From Methanothrix sp. (GTDB taxonomy: Archaea > Halobacteriota > Methanosarcinia > Methanotrichales > Methanotrichaceae), in NCBI GenBank assembly GCA_011391755.1, contig JAABPZ010000040.1, forward strand, positions 1 to 9,337: DNA of 9,337 nucleotides, in the 5' to 3' direction. Below the pieces are notes generated by a model that worked only from the letters and a program-made list of their open reading frames with translations, made no database searches and was not told the DNA's origin. Positions 1 to 5,507 of this stretch are shown here, piece by piece. Positions within the stretch are counted from its first letter, which is position 1. Every line of letters starts with the position of its first letter. The position numbers and the translations under genes are program-made.

Positions 1-2
1 AG

Positions 3-233
3 TCTTCCCGTAACAAGCCCGAAAGAGATGATGAAGCTATTCGCATAGATCCGACAATGATAAATACTACCAGCCAGGTAATAGGCCCTGAGGAGATCCA
101 AATTTCTGAGAATGAAATGGCATCCGATCTGGACAGGCACCGTAGTCTAAATAAGCACCGTAGGGTATCCTACGCAGAAAAAACAGCAAACAAGTCTATT
201 TTCTCACACGCAGGTCATGCGGTGATTCTTTAA
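3..233 (+). CDS. C-terminal end of an unidentified protein (5' partial)
   Basis: An open frame enters from the left edge and runs 76 codons to a TAA at 231-233. The last A of that stop is the first base of the next gene's ATG (TAATG), the usual sign of translational coupling. The visible tail is highly charged and looks poorly structured (rich in Asp, Glu, Arg, Lys, Asn and Ser), with no motif or membrane segment that I recognise. It ends in HAGHAVIL. It is probably the upstream member of the peptide-ligase operon. In other genomes this neighbourhood can carry acetyltransferase/peptidase proteins, but nothing in these 76 residues shows which protein this is. The coding call rests on frame openness and the stop/start overlap. 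Confidence 0.6.
   Translation, partial: SSRNKPERDDEAIRIDPTMINTTSQVIGPEEIQISENEMASDLDRHRSLNKHRRVSYAEKTANKSIFSHAGHAVIL
221..226 (+). promoter_or_regulatory. Ribosome-binding site for the RLAN-like gene
   Basis: GGTGAT matches the archaeal anti-Shine-Dalgarno region and lies 6 nt before the ATG at 233. It favours that start over the in-frame ATG at 272, which has its own weaker AAGGAT upstream. Confidence 0.5.
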
Positions 234-886
234 TGAACAAACGAAGAGAGCACATTCCTAAGAAGGATATCATGTACACGTTGAACGAAGATAACTCCCA
301 ATATATTGTAAATGAGAGTTACTTCTACAAGACCGAGCCGTACTACACGATAGTCAAGAACGAGAATGAAGGCATCAAAACCACGCCCAGTAGCAGCGAT
401 GTTCTGGATGCCTATATCGTCCCCATCTGTCTGGAGAAGGCGAAGCTGGCAGGTATCCCTGTCTGCGACTGGGTAATATCCAACCAGTACGTCTCCCTTC
501 CGGCTATAGTCTACGGCTTGAACTACTTCTCCACGCCCTCCGATCACTTCTTGATCAGCGACCTGGAAGAAGCGAAGAAGGTAATAAAGCATGTCACCAA
601 TCATGGCCGGTATCCCTTCTGCTATCAGAAGATAAGCGTCACCTCATCCGTGGCGAAATGCGTATCCATCTTCGGCAAGACCATAAACTGCTGTGAACCT
701 GCGAAATCGCTGGCGGAGAAGATCTATGAGGTCTTCCGGCTGCCGTTAGTGGAGGTAGTACTGGTCAAGGATGAGTCGGGTTGCCGATTATCTTCCCTGG
801 CTCCGGTAAAATATTCGCAATTATCGAAGGATGAAACGGAAATGTTACAGGACCTTCTGGATAAGAGGGTGAGACGCTTTGAGTAA
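233..886 (+). CDS. RLAN-like protein: detached N-terminal domain of a RimK-type ligase
   Basis: A 217-residue protein that I read as the RimK-like ATP-grasp N-terminal (RLAN, PF14401-type) domain. The resemblance is at residues 24-65, where a strand ending in N-E-S-Y-x-Y is followed by a paired Tyr (YYTI), N-E-x-E-G, a TPSSSDVLDA stretch and a helix. In bacterial relatives the equivalent is Asn-x-x-x-Tyr-x-Tyr, then Gly-Tyr-Tyr, then Glu-x-x-Gly-x-x-x-x-Pro-Ser. That family is usually fused ahead of an ATP-grasp domain; here the ligase is the next gene, overlapping by 8 nt, so the fusion is split in two. Cysteines at 67, 78, 130, 143, 153, 154 and 184 do not form an obvious metal motif. A substrate-recognition or scaffold role is inferred. 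The family call is by eye and could be wrong; position and size support it. Confidence 0.55.
   Translation: MNKRREHIPKKDIMYTLNEDNSQYIVNESYFYKTEPYYTIVKNENEGIKTTPSSSDVLDAYIVPICLEKAKLAGIPVCDWVISNQYVSLPAIVYGLNYFSTPSDHFLISDLEEAKKVIKHVTNHGRYPFCYQKISVTSSVAKCVSIFGKTINCCEPAKSLAEKIYEVFRLPLVEVVLVKDESGCRLSSLAPVKYSQLSKDETEMLQDLLDKRVRRFE
868..872 (+). promoter_or_regulatory. Ribosome-binding site supporting a TTG start
   Basis: GGTGA lies inside the end of the preceding gene, 6 nt before the TTG at 879. No ATG or GTG in this frame lies nearby with a better site, so it supports TTG as the ATP-grasp start. Confidence 0.55.
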
Positions 887-1898
887 ACTAGGCATCTTCG
901 TTAATCGACAGACGTTAAGCAGCTCTGAACAGCTCACGGCCGTGGTAAAATGCCGGGACGTGGCTGAGAGCATGGGCCACACTGCCGAGTTCATATTTCC
1001 CGTGGACATAAAGAAAATACCCAGACTGGATGCGCTCTTCATTCGTGCCAACACCGATCCCATGAACATCACCTATGTGGCGGCCAGGATGGCGCAAATG
1101 TACGGCGTACCGGTGATAGACGATCCCAGCTCTATCCAGATCTGTGCCGACAAAATCAACATGTACATGCACCTCATGAAGAAGAATGTCTCCATGCCCA
1201 GGACTAAGTTTCTCAAGAAGAAGGAGCTGGATGAGGTTTTAGCCGCACAGCTCTTCGAGGAGCTGGGCATGCCCCTGGTGCTAAAAGAGCCATCCACGTC
1301 CTTCTCAGTCCGGGTGGAGAAGGTCTCATCCGTAGACGAGCTATTGAAGATCGCCAGGAGATTCTTCAAGCTCTCCGACTGGATTGTGGTGCAGGAGTAC
1401 ATCGAGAGCAGGTTTGACTGGAGAGTTGGTGTCATCAACGGGCAGCTACTCTATGCCTGTCGCTACATAATCCCCTCGGAGACCTTCAAGATCCAGGCCT
1501 CCGTGAACGGCCACATCGTCTACTGCGATGTGGAGAGCGTGCCGGCCGATCAGGTTCCGCCCGAGGTTATTGAACTGGGACGCGAGGCCGGCAATGCCAT
1601 TGGCAAAGGAATGTATGGTGTGGACATCAAGGAGAGCAACGGAAAGCTCTACGTCATTGAGGTAAATGATAATCCCTCCCTGGATGGAGGCGAGGATGCC
1701 CATTATCCGGACATGTTCCAAAAGATCATCTCCTATCTGATGACAGGAGACGCATGCAGCTATGCCGATGAGCTTTCCGGTAAGGCCCTGGGTCCGCATG
1801 GCTTTGAGGGTGAGTATGGCCTGGGAGCTGCCACCGCGTTGTCCAATCCATCTGCCCTGGCAGAAAATGAGGTCAACTCTTACAAGATTGATTTCTAG
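879..1898 (+). CDS. RimK-like ATP-grasp amide ligase
   Basis: A 339-aa ATP-grasp enzyme, a fold that uses ATP to activate a carboxylate as acyl-phosphate and join it to an amine (RimK adds glutamate). Visible parts are a pre-ATP-grasp alpha/beta domain (about 1-85), the DKINMYMHLMKK helix (91-102) before SMPRT, and the nucleotide-binding lysine in PLVLKEPSTSFS (132-143). Next come the hinge VVQEYI (170-175), DWRVGVINGQLL (180-191) and the metal-binding end VIEVNDNPSLDGGED (259-273), whose E261, N263 and N265 are the typical Mg2+ ligands. The catalytic core looks intact. The last 40 residues or so (from 300) are a Gly/Ala/Ser-rich extension that I do not recognise. It starts at TTG, overlaps the RLAN-like gene by 8 nt and sits 15 nt before the Cys-cluster gene. 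The substrate is unknown; true RimK (ribosomal protein S6) or MptN/CofF activity is less likely given the neighbours. Confidence 0.85.
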   Translation: MSKLGIFVNRQTLSSSEQLTAVVKCRDVAESMGHTAEFIFPVDIKKIPRLDALFIRANTDPMNITYVAARMAQMYGVPVIDDPSSIQICADKINMYMHLMKKNVSMPRTKFLKKKELDEVLAAQLFEELGMPLVLKEPSTSFSVRVEKVSSVDELLKIARRFFKLSDWIVVQEYIESRFDWRVGVINGQLLYACRYIIPSETFKIQASVNGHIVYCDVESVPADQVPPEVIELGREAGNAIGKGMYGVDIKESNGKLYVIEVNDNPSLDGGEDAHYPDMFQKIISYLMTGDACSYADELSGKALGPHGFEGEYGLGAATALSNPSALAENEVNSYKIDF

Positions 1899-1913
1899 AG
1901 AGATGAGAATCTG

Positions 1914-2405
1914 ATGGAAGATTACCTGTGTGAAGCCATAAGCCAGGCCTGCAGCGAATGCCATCTGGATGGAGGCTGCTGCTTTGAGGCGAGACCTCCC
2001 TTAAGCCGGGAGAGAATAGACATATTGCGGGAAAACGGCGTGGCAGAGGACGCTGTAGAGTTTGCAGGATACACGAGGCTATGTTTGAAGCAGGATGGCT
2101 TTTGCATTCTCTTTCAGAATGGAAAATGCAGCATTCACTCCATCAAGCCCGAGACCTGCATAGCCGGACCCTTTACCTTTGATATCAAGGACAACGTCCT
2201 GCAGATCTTCCTTAAGAGGGAGAACATCTGCCCCATGGTCCGATTTCTCAAGGCCAATCGAAAAGCCTATGACGGACTATTCGAGACCTCAGTGGAGAAT
2301 ATCATGCATCTGGTAAACAGCATTCCCGCTTCAGAGATGGCGGAGATCTTGAAGATCGAGGAGCCGGATACGGATCTTGTGGCAAAGATCCAGCTTTCCG
2401 ACTAA
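1914..2405 (+). CDS. YkgJ-family cysteine-cluster protein (CxxCxxCC type)
   Basis: A 163-residue soluble protein of the YkgJ/UPF0153 zinc- or iron-chelating family (PF03692). Ten cysteines lie at 6, 13, 16, 22, 23, 57, 64, 72, 82 and 106. They form the family's C-x2-C-x5-CC start, a middle CLKQDGFCILFQNGKCSIH segment, the R/K-P-x-x-C motif (KPETC, 78-82) and a late C106-P. Only the N-terminal two thirds is conserved in the family; the C-terminal helix-rich tail is variable. Members bind a metal or Fe-S cluster, but their reactions are mostly unknown. Here it lies between the ATP-grasp gene (15 nt) and the GCS2 gene (3 nt), so it probably serves the same pathway, for example in redox or metal handling of a Cys-containing product. 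The ATG is preceded by a weak purine-rich GAGAGATGAG. Confidence 0.85.
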   Translation: MEDYLCEAISQACSECHLDGGCCFEARPPLSRERIDILRENGVAEDAVEFAGYTRLCLKQDGFCILFQNGKCSIHSIKPETCIAGPFTFDIKDNVLQIFLKRENICPMVRFLKANRKAYDGLFETSVENIMHLVNSIPASEMAEILKIEEPDTDLVAKIQLSD

Positions 2406-2408
2406 GTT

Positions 2409-3572
2409 ATGAAAAAAGCAATGCATAAGGCGCTTAGAGCTGTTTCGCCCATAGGAACGGAGCACGAGTACTCCATAAATGACAAAAAATGCAGGCCTCT
2501 GGCCATTTCCGACCGGATAATCAAGAGGATCGCCGGACAGGTGCAGCATGAGGTGGCTTTTGGGGGGATGCTGGTCTCTAAGGAGCTGCAAAAGCATGCC
2601 ATCGAGCTGATCCCAGCCAGGCCGGGGAACCTTTTCTTTTTGGAGAGCAATCTTTACCAGGGCCTCTCTGAGCTGTACCGGGCCACCAATCATGAGTACG
2701 GCTTTATGGGTCTGGGAATGCATCCGCTGCTGAAATTGGATGAAACGACCTACTGGGATCATGATGAACAGGAGTATTATCAGGCATACGACCGGCTGTT
2801 CAATATCAAGCAGCATGGCTGGCTGAATATTCAGGCTCTGCAGATCAACATTCCCTACCACGACTTGGAGGAGCTAGTGGCTATGTTCAACAAGATTCGC
2901 TCGCTCATGCCTTATCTCGTCGCCGTATCGGCTTCCTCGCCCATGGTGGAAGGAAAGCTCACCAATTATATGGACAACCGGCTGGTTTATTACCGGCAAA
3001 ACCAGGCGGCCATACCTTCGATCTGCCATAACATTTTGCCGGAAAAGCTGGAAAACGTGCACGATTATGTGCAAATCAACCGGCAGATCTACTCTGAGCT
3101 GAAAAAATGCAAAGCAGAGATTCTTTGCAGAGAGTGGGTCAATTCCAGAGGCGTGATTGTGCGCTTTACGAGAAAGTGCCTGGAGGTCAAAGCCATTGAT
3201 GAGCAGGAATGCCTGCATTCGGACATGGCGTTCTCGGCTTTCTTGCTGGCACTGCTGCGCTCTGACCTCGTGCTGGAGGAGGATGAGAGCAGTCTATTGG
3301 CCATGCTGGAAGATGCCATGCGCGGGGGCGTTGCCGGGATGCGCCCGGAGCTGGAGAGGCTCTTCGCAGCAGCGGAAAAGAGCGCAACGATTGAAGAGAA
3401 GCGATATCTGCCCCTTGTGGCAAAGCGCATCGAGCAGGGCAGCCTGGCGGAGATCATGGTGCAAAAGCTCAAGGAAGAAACAGACGGCAGGATCGAACCG
3501 ATACTGGAGCAGATGCAGTGGTGCCTGAAGGAGAACAGGCCCTATTCTGCCGAGCTGGGACGATGCGGATAG
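2409..3572 (+). CDS. GCS2-type glutamate-cysteine ligase-like amidoligase
   Basis: A 387-residue member of the GCS2 branch of the glutamine-synthetase-like carboxylate-amine ligases. Motifs in order: GTEHEY (16-21, metal-binding Glu pair), HAIELIPARP (63-72, the family's E-x-x-x-P strand), GLGMHPL (101-107), NIQALQINIPY (140-150, where the family has His-Val-His-Val-Gly), MPYLVAVSASSPMVEGKLTNYMDNR (167-191 region), and RFTRKCLEVKAIDEQEC (252-268, the E-x-R-x-x-D-x-Q region). The two histidines of the HVHVG motif are replaced by Gln142 and Gln145/Asn147-type residues, so the substrate may not be that of classical GshA. It is the last gene of the operon, 3 nt behind the Cys-cluster gene, with no clear ribosome-binding site of its own, consistent with coupling. 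Gamma-glutamyl or related peptide-bond formation is inferred. The tail beyond about 290 is helical and unassigned. Confidence 0.85.
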   Translation: MKKAMHKALRAVSPIGTEHEYSINDKKCRPLAISDRIIKRIAGQVQHEVAFGGMLVSKELQKHAIELIPARPGNLFFLESNLYQGLSELYRATNHEYGFMGLGMHPLLKLDETTYWDHDEQEYYQAYDRLFNIKQHGWLNIQALQINIPYHDLEELVAMFNKIRSLMPYLVAVSASSPMVEGKLTNYMDNRLVYYRQNQAAIPSICHNILPEKLENVHDYVQINRQIYSELKKCKAEILCREWVNSRGVIVRFTRKCLEVKAIDEQECLHSDMAFSAFLLALLRSDLVLEEDESSLLAMLEDAMRGGVAGMRPELERLFAAAEKSATIEEKRYLPLVAKRIEQGSLAEIMVQKLKEETDGRIEPILEQMQWCLKENRPYSAELGRCG

Positions 3573-3581
3573 GCGAGGCAA

Positions 3582-3650
3582 ATGAATAACAAGGTAGCTA
3601 CGCGGTTTTCCTGGCCCGCCTGCCCGGGTTGGCCATTTCATGTCATCTAG
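3582..3650 (+). CDS. Tiny ORF, 22 aa, possible small peptide
   Basis: ATG at 3582 to TAG at 3650, 10 nt after the GCS2 gene, with GAGG about 5 nt before the ATG. It encodes a Trp/Pro-rich peptide that begins MNNKVATRFSW, continues through PACPGWPF and ends in HVI. It could be a translated small peptide, even a substrate of the amidoligases upstream, or just chance. No homologue is recognised. Most ORFs this short are not genes. Confidence 0.2.
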   Translation: MNNKVATRFSWPACPGWPFHVI

Positions 3651-3659
3651 GAGGAGCTG

Positions 3660-3731
3660 ATGAGCGGACAGCTTCATTCTATCGATCTGATAAAAAAATC
3701 TGCATATCCAGAAAATAATTCTTTCCGGTGA
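3660..3731 (+). CDS. Tiny ORF, 23 aa, with a strong ribosome-binding site
   Basis: ATG at 3660 to TGA at 3731, preceded by GGAGGA (3650-3655) at a good distance; this is one of the better ribosome-binding sites in the window. The peptide begins MSGQLHSIDLIKK and ends NNSFR. It is in frame with the 22-aa ORF just upstream and separated from it by one stop codon, so the two might be parts of one decayed gene or two short peptides. No family is recognised. Confidence 0.25.
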   Translation: MSGQLHSIDLIKKSAYPENNSFR

Positions 3732-3736
3732 TATGA

Positions 3737-3922
3737 ATGATAAACGAATTTGAAAATATATTTACTCCAAAAAGCTCATCGCTTAGTAGTCTACTAGAAG
3801 GCATTGACAATTACAGAATAGTGCTTCCCCAATTCCAGAGACCCTGGAAATGGGAGCCTGAAATGGTTCGTGATCTTATTGCTTGTGGAGGGGTTTTCCA
3901 GCCATTTGATGATAGCGAATAG
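3737..3922 (+). pseudogene. Truncated DUF262 (GmrSD-like) N-terminus
   Basis: A 61-codon frame whose residues 24-47 (NYRIVLPQFQRPWKWEPEMV and the following RDLI) match the start of DUF262/ParB-like NTPase domains, as in GmrS-type modification-dependent restriction proteins. The hallmark is Pro-x-(Phe/Tyr)-Gln-Arg-Pro-x-x-Trp. Full-length members run several hundred residues; here the similarity stops near residue 48 and a short unrelated tail (CGGVFQPFDDSE) leads to a stop. No continuation is visible in any frame downstream. The tail's GVFQPF resembles the GVFKPL of the DUF104 antitoxin encoded 250 bp later, which hints at a recombination join. I infer a remnant of a lost defence gene. Confidence 0.6.
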
Positions 3923-4073
3923 AATAGGAGGAATTAACCGAGCTTGCTGATGCATCCGGCAAGCGATGCATCCACATGAGCAGAATTTAACAGAATTTCA
4001 GAGCATAAGGACCCTGAGCTACTACAGGCTATGCAAGAGGGCGACTAGAACTGGTAGAACCAGAAGGTTAAAG
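3923..4073. other. Gene-free debris between the DUF262 remnant and the TA pair
   Basis: No intact gene is visible. Besides the repeat at 3942-3973 there is a direct repeat CAGAATTT (3981-3988 and 3991-3998) and a short frame (3980-4048) reading AEFNRISEHKDPELLQAMQ, then EGD and a stop. It looks protein-like but has no start. It may be the C-terminal scrap of a decayed gene. CTGGT/ACCAG at 4051-4063 forms a small hairpin. Confidence 0.35.
3942..3973. repeat. Overlapping inverted and direct repeats
   Basis: GCTTGC (3942-3947) and GCAAGC (3959-3964) can form a 6-bp stem around an 11-nt loop. The loop contains GATGCATCC (3949-3957), repeated directly at 3965-3973; GATGCATC is itself a palindrome. 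The structure lies in gene-free DNA between the DUF262 remnant and the toxin-antitoxin pair. It could be recombination debris or a protein-binding site. Confidence 0.35.
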
Positions 4074-4081
4074 ATTTAAAA
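4074..4081 (+). promoter_or_regulatory. Candidate TATA box for the toxin-antitoxin pair
   Basis: ATTTAAAA lies about 50 nt before the antitoxin ATG in an A/T-rich stretch. Transcription would begin near 4103-4106, leaving a leader that contains the GGAG ribosome-binding site at 4115-4118. Confidence 0.4.
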
Positions 4082-4128
4082 GTCATAAAATATCGCCAAG
4101 GTATTTAGGAAATAGGAGATGTTAAGAC

Positions 4129-4320
4129 ATGAGTGCTTCACAAGTCATTGAATGCATATACGAAGAGGGCGTCTTCAAGCCTTTGCATGAAGTTAAAATT
4201 AAAGAAGGCACAAAATTAAAAATCAAGGTGGAAAAGGTAGACTTATCTGAATATCGCGGTATGTTTGGCAAGGCCTCCGCAGAAAGACTTCAAGAACTGG
4301 AAGGAGATGCCTACCTTTGA
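4129..4320 (+). CDS. DUF104 (AF2212-like) antitoxin
   Basis: A 63-residue protein of the DUF104/AF2212-like antitoxin family (PF01954). Residues 6-33 show the hallmark IECIYEEGVFKPL followed by a strand ending in KEGTKLKIKV, a small beta-barrel. The C-terminal 30 residues, predicted helical (YRGMFGKASAERLQEL), would be the toxin-wrapping segment. In this family the antitoxin neutralises a PIN-domain RNase encoded directly downstream, which is the arrangement here. The ATG at 4129 has GGAG (4115-4118) 10 nt upstream. The gene overlaps the toxin start by 3 nt. Autoregulation is usual for such operons, but no operator can be assigned. Confidence 0.85.
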   Translation: MSASQVIECIYEEGVFKPLHEVKIKEGTKLKIKVEKVDLSEYRGMFGKASAERLQELEGDAYL

Positions 4321-4769
4321 TTTTCGTCGATACAAATGTTATTTATAATATTATATTTGAAACCAGATTTACAGACCGTGCTCTAAGATTCTTAGAAACA
4401 TGCCAGGAACCTGTAACATCAGCAACCGTCATCCATGAATTGATATATGTGTCCATCCGCGATCTCTGCGAAGAACGCTATGGAACAAAAAATAATTCCT
4501 CGTATCGGAAAATAATAGCAACTAAAGGATATGCTCCCTTTCAAAAAGATATTGATGGGCTTTTCCAATTTGTCGAGAACAGCAGCATTTCTCTTATTCC
4601 CGTTAATAATGATCTGGAAGATTGGAAAGAGATTTTGTTAAAATACAAGCTATTGCCCTACGATGCTCTGATAGCTTCCACCTGCATGTCTAATGGGATA
4701 ACTAAGATCGCTACTTTCGATAGGGATTTTAATAGAGTAGATTTTTTGAAGATAGTCGATATGACCTAA
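4317..4769 (+). CDS. PIN-domain toxin, VapC-like
   Basis: A 150-residue PIN-domain ribonuclease, the predicted toxin partner of the DUF104 antitoxin. Acidic metal-binding residues sit where expected: D5 in FVDTNVI, E41 in VIHELI, D116 in PYDALIA, and D135/D137 in TFDRDF. All the catalytic acids are present, so it is probably active. The start is TTG at 4317, whose last two bases and the next A are the antitoxin's TGA; GGAG at 4303-4306 gives it a ribosome-binding site 10 nt away. No ATG near the N-terminus would preserve the FVDTN strand. VapC-type toxins cut tRNA or rRNA; the target here is unknown. The pair is AT-richer than the flanking operons, in keeping with acquisition. Confidence 0.88.
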   Translation: MIFVDTNVIYNIIFETRFTDRALRFLETCQEPVTSATVIHELIYVSIRDLCEERYGTKNNSSYRKIIATKGYAPFQKDIDGLFQFVENSSISLIPVNNDLEDWKEILLKYKLLPYDALIASTCMSNGITKIATFDRDFNRVDFLKIVDMT

Positions 4770-4925
4770 TTTGAGGTCGCCCCCAGGAGCACGAGGCCCG
4801 CTGGCACGAAGCGAGCCCTTCCGGAGCAGGCTGGAGAAGCTAGTACAGCCCGGCCTAGTTAAAGCCATGATTGTGAGAAGATAATGTGCCTTTGTGAACG
4901 GCTGACCGTTCTTTGCGCTAATCAA

Positions 4926-4976
4926 GGCTTCGCGTGAGATTCAACCGGGTCCGGTTTCACGCGAAGGCGCGAAGCC
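4926..4976. repeat. Nested inverted repeat (REP-like, CGAAG-rich)
   Basis: CTTCGCGTGA (4928-4937) pairs perfectly with TCACGCGAAG (4957-4966). Inside it AACCGG (4943-4948) pairs with CCGGTT (4951-4956), leaving a 5-nt bulge. The left arm has a second partner: GGCTTCGCG (4926-4934) matches CGCGAAGCC (4968-4976), so two folds compete. The (G)CGCGAAG unit resembles dispersed short repeats found between genes in many archaea and bacteria. A role as bidirectional terminator or transposed mini-element is inferred. Confidence 0.55.
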
Positions 4977-4995
4977 GTGAAGTCAAAATGCGGCC

Positions 4996-5001
4996 AAAAA
5001 A
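4996..5001 (-). terminator. Oligo-T terminator of the mntA-hepT-flavoprotein operon
   Basis: Six T's on the - strand begin 10 nt after the flavoprotein stop and sit between GGCC arms (4992-4995 and 5003-5006). Archaeal RNA polymerase stops at such tracts. Confidence 0.4.
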
Positions 5002-5011
5002 CGGCCAGGAG

Positions 5012-5506
5012 CTAAAGGCTATGGCTCTTCAGACCCAGGATCTCATCGACCTTGACGTCCACCAGCTTCCAGACGGAGTTCTTCTCTCCTTGCAGCAAGA
5101 CCTCCACGGATTCCTGCGGCGAATGGCCTAGAGCAGAGAGAACATTGGAGGAGAGAGCTTTGCTCTTGATCAGGCGCACAAACATCTCTCTCACCGCCAT
5201 TCTTTGACCGGCGTCCTCCACCTGTACCAGTTGCCCGGGCAGGGCCATGAAGCTGAAGGCGGAAAGATCAGGTGAATAGTGCTCGATCTCCACAGTCACA
5301 AAGGGATTATCCCGGAAGTACTGCACTTTTTTGCCGTAGTTAGTGGAAAGGAAGTACATGAACCGGCCATCAAACACATAAATAAATGGGGCAATGTAAG
5401 GATGCGTCTCGCCTTTGAAAGCAATGCGGCAGACATATTGCTCCACCACCAACCGGTCGTACTCCGCTTTTCCCATGCGTGGCATCTTGAATACATCTTC
5501 GGGCAT
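5012..5506 (-). CDS. Pyridoxamine 5'-phosphate oxidase-family flavoprotein
   Basis: A 164-residue protein of the FMN-binding split-barrel (PNPOx-like) superfamily. The typical core is visible: a first helix and strand (EYDRLVVEQYVCRIAF, 15-30), HPYIAPFIYVFDGRFMYFLS (35-54), then GKKVQYFRDNPFVTVEIE (58-75), the family's Lys-(x)-x-x-Leu/Phe-x-x-Asn-Pro phosphate-binding segment. It is probably not the vitamin B6 enzyme itself; relatives are small flavin- or F420-binding reductases, including NimA-like proteins. It starts one base after the hepT stop, and GGAGGA (5514-5519) inside the end of hepT is a strong ribosome-binding site. It is thus the third gene of a toxin-antitoxin operon, which is unusual cargo. 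The exact cofactor and substrate cannot be read from the sequence. Confidence 0.82.
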   Translation of the reverse strand: MPEDVFKMPRMGKAEYDRLVVEQYVCRIAFKGETHPYIAPFIYVFDGRFMYFLSTNYGKKVQYFRDNPFVTVEIEHYSPDLSAFSFMALPGQLVQVEDAGQRMAVREMFVRLIKSKALSSNVLSALGHSPQESVEVLLQGEKNSVWKLVDVKVDEILGLKSHSL

Positions 5507-5507
5507 T

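Larger units (their letters stand above)
4770..5011. other. Gene-free stretch between converging operons
   Basis: This separates the PIN toxin (+) from the flavoprotein (-). The first part (about 4779-4860) is GC-rich, without a recognised gene or RNA. GAACGG/CCGTTC at 4896-4911 forms a 6-bp hairpin with a CTGA loop, followed by CTTTGC; it could be a weak terminator for the toxin operon. The inverted repeat at 4926-4976 follows. Confidence 0.5.

Noticed and set aside
1073..1964. Long antisense frames opposite the ATP-grasp gene
   Set aside because: They are mirror frames of a gene with clear catalytic motifs and show no motif of their own.
3608..3636. GC-rich TGGCC/GGCCA potential hairpin after the GCS2 gene as a terminator
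   Set aside because: The stem is imperfect and no T-run follows it.
4763..4778. GACCT/AGGTC hairpin across the PIN toxin stop
   Set aside because: Only 5 bp, not followed by T's, and overlapping the coding end; too weak to call a terminator.
4650..5131. Open frames on the - strand at 4650-4925 and the + strand at 4934-5131
   Set aside because: They overlap the PIN toxin, the inverted repeat and the flavoprotein gene; their translations resemble no family.
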